Below are positions 10,605 through 19,128 of a DNA stretch of 64,000 bases, in pieces (positions within the stretch are counted from its first letter, which is position 1; every line of letters starts with the position of its first letter). Where the stretch lies: the NCBI RefSeq assembly GCF_004124325.1, contig NZ_QBDT01000001.1, positions 4,650,001 through 4,714,000 of the forward strand. The letters run 5' to 3'. Both the position numbers and the translations under genes were made by a program. The notes below the pieces were generated by a model. It saw only the letters and a program-made list of their open reading frames with translations. It searched no databases and had not been told where the DNA came from. Source of the DNA: Streptomyces sp. L2 (lineage in GTDB: Bacteria; Actinomycetota; Actinomycetes; Streptomycetales; Streptomycetaceae).

Positions 10605-12290
10605 ATGAGCATCCTGGACGACCGCCCCCGCACCGCCCCCGCCGCCTTCCTCGCGTCCCCCGTGCCGCCCTCGCCGCCGGCGCCTCCCACGCCGCCCTCG
10701 CCTCCGGCACGTCCCACGCCGCCGAGTCCGCCCCGTGCACCCGATATCCACGAACTGACGGAGCAGCTCAACGAGTTGCGTGAGAAGGTCCGCGGCGGGC
10801 CCGGTGAGCGCGCCACCGAGGTCCAGCACGCCAAGGGCAAACTCACCGCCCGCGAACGCCTGGAACTCCTCTTCGACGAGGGCACGTTCACCGAACTCGA
10901 AGCGCTGCGCCGGCATCGCGCCACCGGTTTCGGGCTGGAGGCGAAGAAGCCGCACACCGACGGTGTCCTGATCGGCTGGGGCAAGGTGTACGGCCGTACC
11001 GTCTTCGCCTACGCCCACGACTTCCGGATCTTCGGCGGCGCCCTGGGCGAGGCCCACGCCGCCAAGATCCACAAGGTGATGGATCTCGCGGAGGCGGCGG
11101 GCGCGCCCCTGGTGGGCCTGTGCGACGGGGCCGGAGCCCGTATCCAGGAGGGCGTGACCGCGCTCGCCGGCTATGGCGGCATCTTCCAGCGAAACGTCCG
11201 CAACTCCGGAGTGATCCCCCAGATCTCCGTCATGCTGGGCCCCTGCGCGGGCGGCGCCGCCTACTCCCCGGCGCTCACCGACTTCGTGTTCATGGTGCGC
11301 GGCACCTCGCAGATGTTCATCACCGGCCCCGACGTCGTCCAGGCCGTCACCGGCGAGCAGATCAGCCACGAGGGGCTGGGCGGCGCCGACACCCACGCCA
11401 CCGTCTCGGGTGTCGCCGGCTTCGCCTACGACACGGAGGAGGAGTGCCTCGACGACGTACGCCACCTGCTGTCCCTGCTCCCGGCCAACAACCGCGAACT
11501 GCCGCCCCGGGCACCGGCCGACGACCCGGCCGACCGGCTCGGCGAGGCCCTCCTCGACCTCGTCCCCGCCGACGGCAACCGCTCCTACGACATGCGCCGG
11601 GTCATCGAAGAGGTCGTCGACGACGGGGACTTCTTCGAGGTGCACGAGCAGTGGGCGCCGAACCTGGTGTGCGCCCTGGCCCGCCTCGACGGCCACGTCG
11701 TCGGCATCGTCGCCAACCAGCCCGCCGCCCTGGCCGGGGTGCTCGACATCCACGCCTCGGAGAAGGGAGCGCGGTTCGTCCAGTTCTGCGACTCGTTCAA
11801 CATTCCGCTGGTCACCCTGGTCGACGTACCCGGGTTCCTGCCGGGCGTGGACCAGGAGCACGGCGGCGTCATCCGGCACGGTGCGAAGCTGCTGTACGCC
11901 TACTGCAACGCCACCGTGCCCCGCGTGCAGGTCATCCTCCGCAAGGCCTACGGGGGCGCGTACATCGTGATGGACTCGCGTTCCATCGGCTGCGACGTGT
12001 CCTTCGCCTGGCCCACCAACGAGATCGCGGTGATGGGCGCGGAGGGGGCCGCGGGCGTGGTCTTCCGGCGGGAGATCGCCGCCTCCGACGATCCCGAGCG
12101 CACCCGGGCCGAGCGGATCGCCGAGTACCGGCGCGAGCTGATGCACCCGTACTACGCGGCCGAGCGCGGCCTCGTCGACGACGTCATCGACCCGGCGGAG
12201 ACCCGACCGCGTCTGATCGCTGCCCTGGAGATGCTGCGCGCCAAGCACGCCCCGGTCCCCAGCCGCAAGCACGGGAACCAGCCGACATGA
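10605..12290 (+). CDS. Acyl-CoA carboxylase beta (carboxyltransferase) subunit
   Basis: A 561-residue carboxyltransferase (AccB/PccB type) that transfers CO2 from biotin to acetyl- or propionyl-CoA. Two crotonase-fold halves are visible, with GYGGIFQRNV and ACGAL-like oxyanion loops in the first and VDVPGFLPGVDQEHGG and RKAYGGAY in the second. The first 45 residues are an unusual Pro/Ala-rich leader (repeated PPSPPA/PTPPSPP) before the normal start around DIHELTEQLNELREKV. No biotin-carboxylase alpha subunit is present here. It is coupled by ATGA to the epsilon subunit, and in the cluster would raise malonyl-CoA supply for polyketide synthesis. Confidence 0.93.
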   Translation: MSILDDRPRTAPAAFLASPVPPSPPAPPTPPSPPARPTPPSPPRAPDIHELTEQLNELREKVRGGPGERATEVQHAKGKLTARERLELLFDEGTFTELEALRRHRATGFGLEAKKPHTDGVLIGWGKVYGRTVFAYAHDFRIFGGALGEAHAAKIHKVMDLAEAAGAPLVGLCDGAGARIQEGVTALAGYGGIFQRNVRNSGVIPQISVMLGPCAGGAAYSPALTDFVFMVRGTSQMFITGPDVVQAVTGEQISHEGLGGADTHATVSGVAGFAYDTEEECLDDVRHLLSLLPANNRELPPRAPADDPADRLGEALLDLVPADGNRSYDMRRVIEEVVDDGDFFEVHEQWAPNLVCALARLDGHVVGIVANQPAALAGVLDIHASEKGARFVQFCDSFNIPLVTLVDVPGFLPGVDQEHGGVIRHGAKLLYAYCNATVPRVQVILRKAYGGAYIVMDSRSIGCDVSFAWPTNEIAVMGAEGAAGVVFRREIAASDDPERTRAERIAEYRRELMHPYYAAERGLVDDVIDPAETRPRLIAALEMLRAKHAPVPSRKHGNQPT

Positions 12291-12493
12291 TCAGGGTCGT
12301 GAGGGGAAACCCCGACGCGGCGGAACTGGCGGCGCTCACCGTGGTCCTGACCCGGCTGACGGCCCCTGCCGGGGCCGGGCCGGACGACCTTCAGCCGCCC
12401 GCCGGCCCGCGCTGGCCGAGCGACGGCCGCGCCCCGGCGGGCGCGGGGGCCTGGGCGACGGCAGCGCCCCCGAGCTGGCGGGACGAGGTTTGA
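12287..12493 (+). CDS. Acyl-CoA carboxylase epsilon subunit
   Basis: A 68-residue protein with the N-terminal signature IRVVRGNPDAAELAALTVVL and conserved tryptophans near the end (PSWRDEV). This is the small actinobacterial AccE/PccE subunit that binds the alpha-beta carboxylase complex and raises its activity. It overlaps the beta-subunit gene by 4 bp. It is the last gene of the run of biosynthetic genes; the following gene has its own promoter and looks like ordinary chromosome. Confidence 0.88.
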   Translation: MIRVVRGNPDAAELAALTVVLTRLTAPAGAGPDDLQPPAGPRWPSDGRAPAGAGAWATAAPPSWRDEV

Positions 12494-12574
12494 GGCGGGA
12501 CGCGGCCTGAGGGCGGCCGGCACCGGTGTCCGCACTGCGGACAAACCCGTTCGCCTGTGCCGTGCACCGACCGA

Positions 12575-12580
12575 TAGCGT
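12575..12580 (+). promoter_or_regulatory. -10 box of a leaderless promoter for the deacylase gene
   Basis: TAGCGT fits the TANNNT -10 consensus and ends 7 nt before the ATG at 12588, so the transcript would start at or next to the start codon. No Shine-Dalgarno sequence is visible before that ATG, in agreement. Confidence 0.5.
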
Positions 12581-12587
12581 GCGTGCC

Positions 12588-13106
12588 ATGGCGACGAGGT
12601 CCGAGAAGAACGGAGCCAGCGATTCCGGGGTGCACCCCCGGTTCGCCGAGGCTCTCCAAGGGCTGGGCATCGGGGACCTGACAGCGCGGGTACGGCGGTT
12701 TCCGGACGGTACGCGTACCGCCGTGGAGGCCGCCGCCGCCGTCGGCTGCGAGCTGAGCCAGATCTGCAAGTCGCTGATCTTCGCCGCCGACGGCGTGCCG
12801 GTGCTCGTGCTGATGGACGGCGCGTCCCGGGTCGACGTGGAGCGGGTCAGGGAGGAACTGGCGGCCGGCAAGGTGACCCGGGCCGACGCCGGGATCGTCC
12901 GGGAGACCACCGGGTACGCCATCGGAGGCGTCCCGCCCTTCGGGCACCGCACCCGCACCCGGGTCCTCGCCGACCGCTCCCTCCTCGCGCACGACGTGGT
13001 CTGGGCGGCGGCCGGAACGCCCTACGCGGTCTTCCCGATCGAGCCCGGGGAACTGGTCCGGCACGCCGGCGCCACCGTGGTGGACCTGCGCGAGAGGACC
13101 GCGTGA
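12588..13106 (+). CDS. YbaK/ProX-type aminoacyl-tRNA deacylase
   Basis: A 172-residue YbaK/EbsC-fold protein. The typical elements are CKSLIFAADG around residue 60 (the lysine is conserved in the family), the Asp/Ser-rich DGASRVD and the loop GYAIGGVPPFGH. Family members hydrolyse mischarged tRNAs such as Cys-tRNA(Pro) or Ala-tRNA(Pro). The ATG at 12588 is chosen because a -10 box ends 7 nt upstream (leaderless); an in-frame GTG at 12579 overlaps that box. Its stop overlaps the next gene (GTGA). Confidence 0.85.
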   Translation: MATRSEKNGASDSGVHPRFAEALQGLGIGDLTARVRRFPDGTRTAVEAAAAVGCELSQICKSLIFAADGVPVLVLMDGASRVDVERVREELAAGKVTRADAGIVRETTGYAIGGVPPFGHRTRTRVLADRSLLAHDVVWAAAGTPYAVFPIEPGELVRHAGATVVDLRERTA

Positions 13107-13948
13107 CCCCGCTCGTCGCCACCGCGGTCCTGTTCGCCGCCGTCACGCACGCCAGCTGGAACGCCATCGCCCACCGGATCACCGACAAGCTCGTCGGCTT
13201 CACCCTGATATCCGGCGGCGGGCTGCTGATCGGCCTGGCCCTGGCCGTCTTCGTCCCGTTTCCGGCGGGCGGCGCCTGGCCCTACCTCCTGACCTCCTCC
13301 TGCGTCCACGTCGCCTACTACGCCCTGCTGATGACGTCCTTCCGGCTCGGCGACTTCGGGCAGGCCTATCCCATCGCCCGCGGCACCGCGCCCCTGGTGG
13401 TCACCGTGCTCGCCGCCGTCTTCGCCCACGAGGTGCCCGGCGTCTGGGCGGCCGCCGGCATCGCGGTCTCCTGCGTCGGCCTGACCGGCGTCAGCCTCTG
13501 GGGCATGCGGGGCCGCCGCCCGAACTGGCCCGCGATCGGCGCCGCCGCCGCGACCGGCCTCACCATCGCCACCTACACGGTGATCGACGGCCTCGGCGTC
13601 CGCGTCTCCCACACCCCGCTCGGCTACATCGCCTGGCTGATGGCCGTCCAGGGCGTGGTCATCCCGGCCTACATGTACGCCCGGAGGCGCGGCGAGATGA
13701 TCCGTCAACTCCGCCCCTATGTTTGGCTCGGCCTCTTCGGTGCCGCCCTGTCCGTCACTGCCTACGCCCTCGTCCTGTGGGCCCAGACCCGCGCCGAACT
13801 CGCCCCGATCGCCGCCCTGCGCGAATCCTCCATCATCGTCGGCGCGGCCATCGGCGCCGTCTTCTTCAAGGAACGCTTCGGCGCCCCTCGGATAGCGGCG
13901 GCGGGGTTGCTGGTTGTGGGCATCGGGCTGATGCTGCACGCCGGGTAG
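13103..13948 (+). CDS. EamA/DMT-superfamily transporter
   Basis: A 281-residue membrane protein with about ten hydrophobic segments in two homologous halves, as in the drug/metabolite transporter superfamily. The second half contains AELAPIAALRESSIIVGAAIGAVFF-like residues typical of EamA repeats. The GTG start overlaps the deacylase stop (GTGA), so the two are co-transcribed. The substrate is unknown. The stop codon lies in a 17-bp sequence (13945-13961) repeated at 13964-13980. Confidence 0.85.
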   Translation: MTPLVATAVLFAAVTHASWNAIAHRITDKLVGFTLISGGGLLIGLALAVFVPFPAGGAWPYLLTSSCVHVAYYALLMTSFRLGDFGQAYPIARGTAPLVVTVLAAVFAHEVPGVWAAAGIAVSCVGLTGVSLWGMRGRRPNWPAIGAAAATGLTIATYTVIDGLGVRVSHTPLGYIAWLMAVQGVVIPAYMYARRRGEMIRQLRPYVWLGLFGAALSVTAYALVLWAQTRAELAPIAALRESSIIVGAAIGAVFFKERFGAPRIAAAGLLVVGIGLMLHAG

Positions 13949-14330
13949 GGACTGTTTCTCAACGTAGGGACTGTTCCTCACCCACGTATTCCTCACCCAC
14001 GCCACGAAGTGACCGTGGGGCCACTCGCGCCAGCCCGGGGAAGAAGCGAGCGAGCGGCCCGGAAAGCCGGGGGCTCCGACCGGGGTTTGCGGTCGACTGT
14101 GGGCTGCGTCCGCTTCGTTGGTTGGCGGGCGCGTCCGCGCTTCACATGCACGCCGGGAGGGGTTGGCGGCTTGCGGTGGGTGGGGGTGGTGGGGGGCGTG
14201 GGGCGGGGGCTGCGGCCCTGAAGGGGGTGTTGGATGGTTTGGGCGCTTGTGGAGGCTGTGGGCGGCTGTGTGCTGGTGATGGCGTGGCCCAAAGCTTCCA
14301 ATGGGGCTCGTTGCGGGGCGGGGGGTGGGG
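13949..14330. other. Intergenic stretch with short direct repeats and a G-rich tract
   Basis: No gene is visible. A 17-bp sequence is nearly duplicated at 13945-13961 and 13964-13980, and CCTCACCCACG occurs at 13976-13986 and 13991-14001. From 14178 to 14209 the + strand has five runs of three to six G separated by short loops, which could form a G-quadruplex. The stretch lies between two genes whose 3' ends face each other. Confidence 0.5.
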
Positions 14331-14750
14331 TCAGGGGCGTTCGAGGAGACGCGCCAGCTGGGCCGTGTCCCGTAGGTATCGCTCGTAGGGGAAGTCGGCG
14401 GCGAGTAGGGCTTCGCGTAGTTCGTCGTAGAGGGGCTTTCCGCTGTCGTGGAACGTTTTGCGGCCCGCGTCGGTGATGCGGACCAGGCGGCGCCGGGCGT
14501 GCTCCGGGTCGGGGCGGACCTGTACCAGGCCGGCCGCCTCCAGGGGGCGTAGCGCCCGGCTGATCGCGGGGTCGGACACCGAGAGTGCCTGTGCCAGTTG
14601 GTGCTGGGTCACGGGCTGGATGTCCTCCAGCGTTCCCAGCAGGCGCATCTGGCTGTAGCTCAGGCCGTCGGCACCCTCGCGGCGCTGTCTTGTGGCCTCG
14701 CCCAGCAGGAACACCACGCGATGCAGAAGGTCAGCCAGTCCGTCGTCCAT
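14331..14750 (-). CDS. MarR-family transcriptional regulator
   Basis: A 139-residue winged-helix regulator. The DNA-binding part is in YSQMRLLGTLEDIQPVTQHQLAQAL..SDPAISRALRPLEAAGLV and the wing in DPEHARRRLVRIT. The start at 14750 gives the usual family length; the frame extends to 14792 but that would run through the palindromic operator. It is divergent from a membrane-protein gene, and a 42-bp dyad (14763-14804) fills the space between, so it very likely represses both genes and itself. The ligand is unknown. Confidence 0.88.
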   Translation of the reverse strand: MDDGLADLLHRVVFLLGEATRQRREGADGLSYSQMRLLGTLEDIQPVTQHQLAQALSVSDPAISRALRPLEAAGLVQVRPDPEHARRRLVRITDAGRKTFHDSGKPLYDELREALLAADFPYERYLRDTAQLARLLERP

Positions 14751-14762
14751 GGTCTGAGCATA

Positions 14763-14804
14763 CCCGAGTGTTGCGCAGTTAATATTAACCATGCAAGACT
14801 CGGG
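14763..14804. promoter_or_regulatory. Extended palindromic operator between marR and the divergent gene
   Basis: A nested dyad is centred at 14783/14784: a perfect 12-bp palindrome GTTAATATTAAC (14778-14789), flanked by TTGC/GCAA (14771-14774, 14793-14796) and by CCCGAGT/ACTCGGG (14763-14769, 14798-14804). In all, 17 of 21 base pairs are symmetric. The A+T-rich core stands out in this GC-rich DNA. It lies directly before the ATG at 14807. Confidence 0.75.
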
Positions 14805-14806
14805 GT

Positions 14807-15382
14807 ATGGACACGATTTCTTACGTCTCGCAGTCCGCCTTTCCGCTGGTGTGGATCCTGGTGGCCGTCGTCGGCGCGTTCGTCCGCACCCGGCACAGTC
14901 CCTCCCGTCGGGCGGCCCTGGAGACCTGGCAGCGGTGGTGGGCCGTCGCCGCGCTCGGGTGCGGGAGTCTCTGGCTTACGGTCGCCTTCATCGCTGTGCC
15001 GGACGTGATGGCCACCGCGATCGGTTTCGAGCGGACTCCGTTCGAGTTCGAGATCGCCTTCGCCAATCTCGGGCTCGCCGTCATGGGCTTTCGGGCTGCC
15101 TCTGGGTCGGCCACGCCCCGTGAGCGCGTCACCGTCGGGCTCGGGGCCGGCATGTTCCTCTGGGGCGCCGTGATCGGGCACTTCGTCCAGTGGTTCGGGC
15201 ATGGCGACCATGCGCCGGGCAACGGGGGCGGGGTTCTCGTCTGCGATGTGCTCTTCCCCGCCGTCATGATCCTTCTGGCCCGGCGTTCGGAGCGGCTGGC
15301 CTCGGGGCACGCGAAGAGCGGGCACGAGGCGGGTCCTCGTACGAAGATGGCCCCGGAGACGACAGCAGGGAGCAGCGCATGA
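14807..15382 (+). CDS. Integral membrane protein (DUF6790-like)
   Basis: A 191-residue protein with four or five hydrophobic segments: residues 10-26, 45-65, 85-97, 110-130 and near 145-158. The motif GHFVQWFGHGDHAPGN lies in a loop before the last segment, and the tail is charged. I know no function. The ATG is 2 bp from the edge of the MarR dyad, so it is probably under that regulator. It overlaps the following oxidoreductase gene by 4 bp (ATGA). Confidence 0.7.
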   Translation: MDTISYVSQSAFPLVWILVAVVGAFVRTRHSPSRRAALETWQRWWAVAALGCGSLWLTVAFIAVPDVMATAIGFERTPFEFEIAFANLGLAVMGFRAASGSATPRERVTVGLGAGMFLWGAVIGHFVQWFGHGDHAPGNGGGVLVCDVLFPAVMILLARRSERLASGHAKSGHEAGPRTKMAPETTAGSSA

Positions 15383-16269
15383 CCGACCAGCCCACCGTCA
15401 GTGTTCTCGGTACCGGCATCATGGGCGCCGCCATGGCCCGGAACCTGTGCCGGGCCGGGATGTCCGTCCAGGTGTGGAACCGGACCCGGGAGAAGGCCGA
15501 GCCGCTGGCCGCCGACGGGGCGCGCGTCGCCGGGACGCCCGCCGAGGCCGTCGAGGGTGCCGACGTGGTGCTGACGATGCTCTACGACGGGCACACGGTG
15601 ATGGGTGTCATGCGGGAGGCCGTGCCCGGGCTGCGGCCGGGGACGGTGTGGGCGCAGAGTACGACCGCGGGGACCGAGCTGGCCGGTGATCTCGCCGCCT
15701 TCGCCCGTGAGCACGGGCTCGTGTTCTACGACGCCCCTGTTCTCGGTACCCGGCAGCCCGCCGAGGACGGAAAGCTCACCGTGCTGGCCGCCGGGCCGGA
15801 CGCCGGGCGGGAGACGGTCGCGCCCGTGTTCGACGCCGTCGGGGCCAAGACGTTGTGGACCGGTGACGACGGGGGAGCGGGCAGCGCCAGCCGGCTGAAG
15901 CTCGTCGCCAACAGCTGGGTGCTGGCGGCCACCGCCGCGACCGGTGAGGTGCTGGCGCTGGCCAAGGCGCTCGGCGTCGATCCCGAGAGGTTCTTCGAGC
16001 TGATCGGGGGTGGGCCGCTCGACATGGGGTACCTGCGCGCCAAGTCCGCGCTGGTGCTGGAGGACCGGCTGACCCCGGCGCAGTTCGCCGTGGGGACCGC
16101 CGAGAAGGACGCCCGGCTCATCGTCGAGGCCGGTGAGCGGGGTGGCGTACGGCTCGACGTCGCGGCGGCCGCTGCCGAGCGGTTCGCGCGCGCTGCCGCG
16201 CTCGGGCACGGTGACGAGGACATGGTCGCCGCCTACTTCGCCAGCTTCGAGAACGAGGACGAGCACTGA
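15379..16269 (+). CDS. NAD(P)-dependent beta-hydroxyacid dehydrogenase family protein
   Basis: A 296-residue protein of the 6-phosphogluconate dehydrogenase/3-hydroxyisobutyrate dehydrogenase (GlxR-like) group. GTGIMGAAMARNL near residue 11 binds NAD(P); the catalytic lysine is in SRLKLVANSW and the sulfate-binding-like segment is YDAPVLGTRQPAEDGKL. The substrate is unknown. It is translationally coupled to the upstream membrane-protein gene and thus probably part of the MarR-controlled unit. Confidence 0.85.
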   Translation: MTDQPTVSVLGTGIMGAAMARNLCRAGMSVQVWNRTREKAEPLAADGARVAGTPAEAVEGADVVLTMLYDGHTVMGVMREAVPGLRPGTVWAQSTTAGTELAGDLAAFAREHGLVFYDAPVLGTRQPAEDGKLTVLAAGPDAGRETVAPVFDAVGAKTLWTGDDGGAGSASRLKLVANSWVLAATAATGEVLALAKALGVDPERFFELIGGGPLDMGYLRAKSALVLEDRLTPAQFAVGTAEKDARLIVEAGERGGVRLDVAAAAAERFARAAALGHGDEDMVAAYFASFENEDEH

Positions 16270-16304
16270 GTCGTAGACGAGCACAGTCGTAGAGGAGAAG
16301 TACT

Positions 16305-16730
16305 TTGTCCAAACCGCCGCTGCCTGCCGAGGCCGTCGCCATGCTGGGCCGGGCCAACCCCTGTGTGATGGCCACCGTCCGCTCCGACGGGGCGCCCGTG
16401 TCCACCGCCACCTGGTACCTGTGGGAGGACGGGCGGGTGCTGGTCAACCTGGACGCCGGGCGGGTGCGGCTGAAGCATCTGCGGCGGGATCCGCGCGTCA
16501 CGCTGACGGTGCTCTCCGGGGACAGCTGGTACCACCACGTCACCCTGATCGGGCGGGTCGGTGAGATCTACGACGACTCGGATCTCGCCGACATCGACCG
16601 GCTCTCCCGGCATTACACCGGCGAGCCGTATCCGCAGCGGAAACGGCCCCGGGTCAGTGCCTGGGTGGACGTGGAGCGCTGGCACGGCTGGGGCGAGTTC
16701 AAGGACCGGGGCGCCGGCTCGTCGACGTGA
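16305..16730 (+). CDS. PPOX-class F420/FMN-dependent oxidoreductase
   Basis: A 141-residue split-barrel flavin/deazaflavin-binding protein. Family features are NPCVMATVRSDGAPVSTATWYLWEDGRVLVNL at the N-terminus and RDPRVTLTVL in the middle. Such proteins use F420 or FMN to reduce varied substrates. The TTG start at 16305 is preceded by GAGGAGA (16292-16298). It follows the dehydrogenase by 35 bp on the same strand and may be co-transcribed. Confidence 0.85.
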   Translation: MSKPPLPAEAVAMLGRANPCVMATVRSDGAPVSTATWYLWEDGRVLVNLDAGRVRLKHLRRDPRVTLTVLSGDSWYHHVTLIGRVGEIYDDSDLADIDRLSRHYTGEPYPQRKRPRVSAWVDVERWHGWGEFKDRGAGSST

Positions 16731-16817
16731 GGGGCGTGTCCTCCTCGACGTGACGTCCGCCGTGCCTGGGAGCACCCTGGAACCGAGGGATTCCAGGGAT
16801 TTCCGGAGGTGTTCGTC

Positions 16818-17093
16818 ATGATGCACACCGCTGTGGGATGGCACATCGAGCTGGAGTTCGAGGAGGATGCCGGGCACACGCGCGCGGTCGCGATGGTGCG
16901 CCTGGGCGACGGCACCGAGGTCCGCGCGCACGGCCGTGCCACCCGGCACAGCGTGGACGCCAACCAGCCCCGGGTCGGTGAGGAGATCGCGGGCGCCCGC
17001 GCCCTCAACGAGCTGGCCATGCGATTGCTCACCAAGGCCCACGACGAGATCGACGCGGATTCCGGGCGGACCTCGCACCCGATCCACGTCTGA
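16818..17093 (+). CDS. DUF1876-type small protein
   Basis: A 91-residue soluble protein containing WHIELEFEEDAGHTRAVAMV and a GTEVRAHGRATRHSVD core, matching the DUF1876 proteins common in actinobacteria, for which I know no function. The ATG at 16818 is chosen because GGAGGT (16805-16810) lies 7 nt upstream. It ends 40 bp before the converging hydrolase gene, and a small inverted repeat (GTCTGA-4-TCAGAC, 17108-17123) lies between. Confidence 0.75.
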   Translation: MMHTAVGWHIELEFEEDAGHTRAVAMVRLGDGTEVRAHGRATRHSVDANQPRVGEEIAGARALNELAMRLLTKAHDEIDADSGRTSHPIHV

Positions 17094-17133
17094 CACGTCC
17101 GACTCTCGTCTGATACGTCAGACCTCGCGAAGG

Positions 17134-18312
17134 TCAGGGCAGTACCCCGCGCACCGCCCGCACCAGTGCCTGCGCGCGCGGGTCCGCCGTCACGCTCTTG
17201 CGGAACCCGTTGGTGACGTAGCCGAACGCGATGCCGCTCTCCGGGTCGGCGAACCCGAGGGCGCCGCCCCGGCCGGGGTGCCCGAAGGAGCCCGGGGAGA
17301 GCAGCGGGGACGCGCTGCCGTGCAGCATGTAGCCGAGGCCGAAGCGGGTCCCCACGACCAGGACCCGGTCCGGCCCGGCGGACTGCTCCGCGCGGGCGAG
17401 GTCCACCGTGTCCGGGGTGAAGAGGCGCGCTCCGCCGTCCACTTCGCCGATGAGGGAGGCGTAGACGCGGGCCAGGCCGTCGGCGGTGGCGATGCCGTTG
17501 GAGGCGGGCAGGACGGCGGCGCGGTGCGCGGGCGCGTTCTCGTCGGGCGCCGGGGTGATCGCGGCGAACGCGCGGCGGGTGAGGGAGCCGGGGTCGGCGT
17601 AGGCCTCGGAGACCGCCCGCTTGGGGCGCGTCCTCAGGGCTCCGGCCGCCTCCGGGCCTTCCAGGGGACCGACGCGGCCCACGTGTGCCTGCTCCGACTC
17701 CGGCAGGCCGAGCCAGAGGTCCGCGCCGAGCGGCCCGGCGATCTCCGCCGCGATCCACTCGCCCATGTCCCGCCCGGTGATCCGGCGGACCAGTTCGCCG
17801 GTGAGCCAGCCGTAGGTGTGGGCGTGGTAGCCGTGGTCCGTGCCCGGCTCCCAGAACGGGGCCTGAGCGGCCACGGCGGCTGCCGCGAGGTCCGGGTCGG
17901 CGGCCTCCGCCGGGGTCAGCGGCCGGTCCAGCGCGGGTATGCCGGCGCGGTGCGCGAGCAGGTGCCGTACGAGGGTGTGCTCCTTGCCGGCCGCCTTGTA
18001 CTCGGGCCAGTAGGCGCCCACCGGGGCGTCCAGGTCCAGCTCGCCGCGCTGGTGCAGCAGCAGGAGTACGGCGGCGGCGACGCCCTTGGTCGCGGAGCGG
18101 ACGATCTGCGCGGTGCCGCGCTCCCAGGGGGCCGGACCGTCGACGTCCCGGGTGCCCGCCCACAGGTCGACGACCCGGTGCCCGTCCCGGTACACGGCGA
18201 CGGCGGCGCCCCGCTCGCCGAGGAGCGTGAAGTTCGCGGCGAACGCCTCCGCGACCGGCTCGAAGCCCTCGGCCACCGTGCCGCGCACGGCCACGTCTGC
18301 GTCCACGTCCAC
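17134..18312 (-). CDS. Serine hydrolase / beta-lactamase-family esterase
   Basis: A 392-residue protein of the class C beta-lactamase/family VIII esterase fold. The SxxK motif is SATK (S73-K76), the Tyr motif lies in GYHAHTYGWL, and the C-terminal FGHPGRGGALGFADP replaces the KTG triad (HPG/GGG-type loop). Such enzymes cleave esters or act on cell-wall peptides. The GTG at 18312 is used because GGAGG stands just upstream; the frame could begin 12 codons earlier. There is no signal peptide. It lies 57 bp after cbiO on the same strand. Confidence 0.82.
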   Translation of the reverse strand: MDVDADVAVRGTVAEGFEPVAEAFAANFTLLGERGAAVAVYRDGHRVVDLWAGTRDVDGPAPWERGTAQIVRSATKGVAAAVLLLLHQRGELDLDAPVGAYWPEYKAAGKEHTLVRHLLAHRAGIPALDRPLTPAEAADPDLAAAAVAAQAPFWEPGTDHGYHAHTYGWLTGELVRRITGRDMGEWIAAEIAGPLGADLWLGLPESEQAHVGRVGPLEGPEAAGALRTRPKRAVSEAYADPGSLTRRAFAAITPAPDENAPAHRAAVLPASNGIATADGLARVYASLIGEVDGGARLFTPDTVDLARAEQSAGPDRVLVVGTRFGLGYMLHGSASPLLSPGSFGHPGRGGALGFADPESGIAFGYVTNGFRKSVTADPRAQALVRAVRGVLP

Positions 18313-18369
18313 TGCCCCTCCATGCGCCTGCGACAGTGTGTGCAACACCGGGCAGAAGCCTGCGATTCC

Positions 18370-19128
18370 TCAGGCCCCCATGATGACGGACGTCGGATCG
18401 AAGCCGAACGGCAGCTCCAGTCGGTGGGCCCGCATCAGCTCCGCGTCGGACAGCAGCCCGCCCGTGGGCCCGTCGGCGGCGATGACGCCCTCGCTGAGGA
18501 CCAGCGCGCGCGGGCACAGCTCCAGGGCGTACGGCAGGTCGTGCGTGACCATGAGGACGGTGACGTCGAGGGAGCGCAGGATGTCGGCCAGTTCCCGCCG
18601 GGAGGCCGGGTCCAGGTTGGAGGAGGGCTCGTCCAGGACCAGGATCTCCGGCTCCATCGCGAGGACCGTGGCGACGGCGACCCGGCGGCGCTGCCCGAAG
18701 GACAGGTGGTGCGGGGGCCGGTCGGCGAAGTCCGCCATGCCGACCAGCTCCAGGGCGTGCCGGACGCGCTCCTCCAGCGCGGCCCCCTTGATCCCGGCCG
18801 CCGCCGGGCCGAACGCCACGTCCTCACGGACCGTCGGCATGAACAGCTGGTCGTCGGGGTCCTGGAAGACGATGCCGACCTTCTGCCGGATCTCGGCCAT
18901 GTGCCGCTTGCCGACGGGCAGCCCGGCCACCGTCACCGTCCCGGCGCCGCCGCCCAGGATGCCGTTGAGGTGCAGTACCAGGGTCGTCTTCCCGGCGCCG
19001 TTCGGGCCGAGCAGCGCGACCCGTTCGCCGCGCTCGATTCTGAAGTCCACGCCGAACAGGGCCTGATGCCCGTCGGGGTAGGCGAAGGCGAGGCCGGAGA
19101 CCTCCAGCGAAGCGGTCACAGCATCCAT
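18370..19128 (-). CDS. cbiO: ECF-type cobalt/nickel transporter ATP-binding protein CbiO
   Basis: A 252-residue ABC ATPase. Walker A is GPNGAGKTT, the Q-loop is in VFQDPDDQLF (typical of ECF/CbiO), the signature is LSFGQ and Walker B is ILVLDEPSSNLD. It powers uptake of Co2+ or Ni2+ through CbiQ and CbiM. It overlaps the end of cbiQ; a GTG at 19119 that overlaps the cbiQ stop as GTGA is an equally plausible start. The operon order is cbiM-cbiQ-cbiO. Confidence 0.92.
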   Translation of the reverse strand: MDAVTASLEVSGLAFAYPDGHQALFGVDFRIERGERVALLGPNGAGKTTLVLHLNGILGGGAGTVTVAGLPVGKRHMAEIRQKVGIVFQDPDDQLFMPTVREDVAFGPAAAGIKGAALEERVRHALELVGMADFADRPPHHLSFGQRRRVAVATVLAMEPEILVLDEPSSNLDPASRRELADILRSLDVTVLMVTHDLPYALELCPRALVLSEGVIAADGPTGGLLSDAELMRAHRLELPFGFDPTSVIMGA

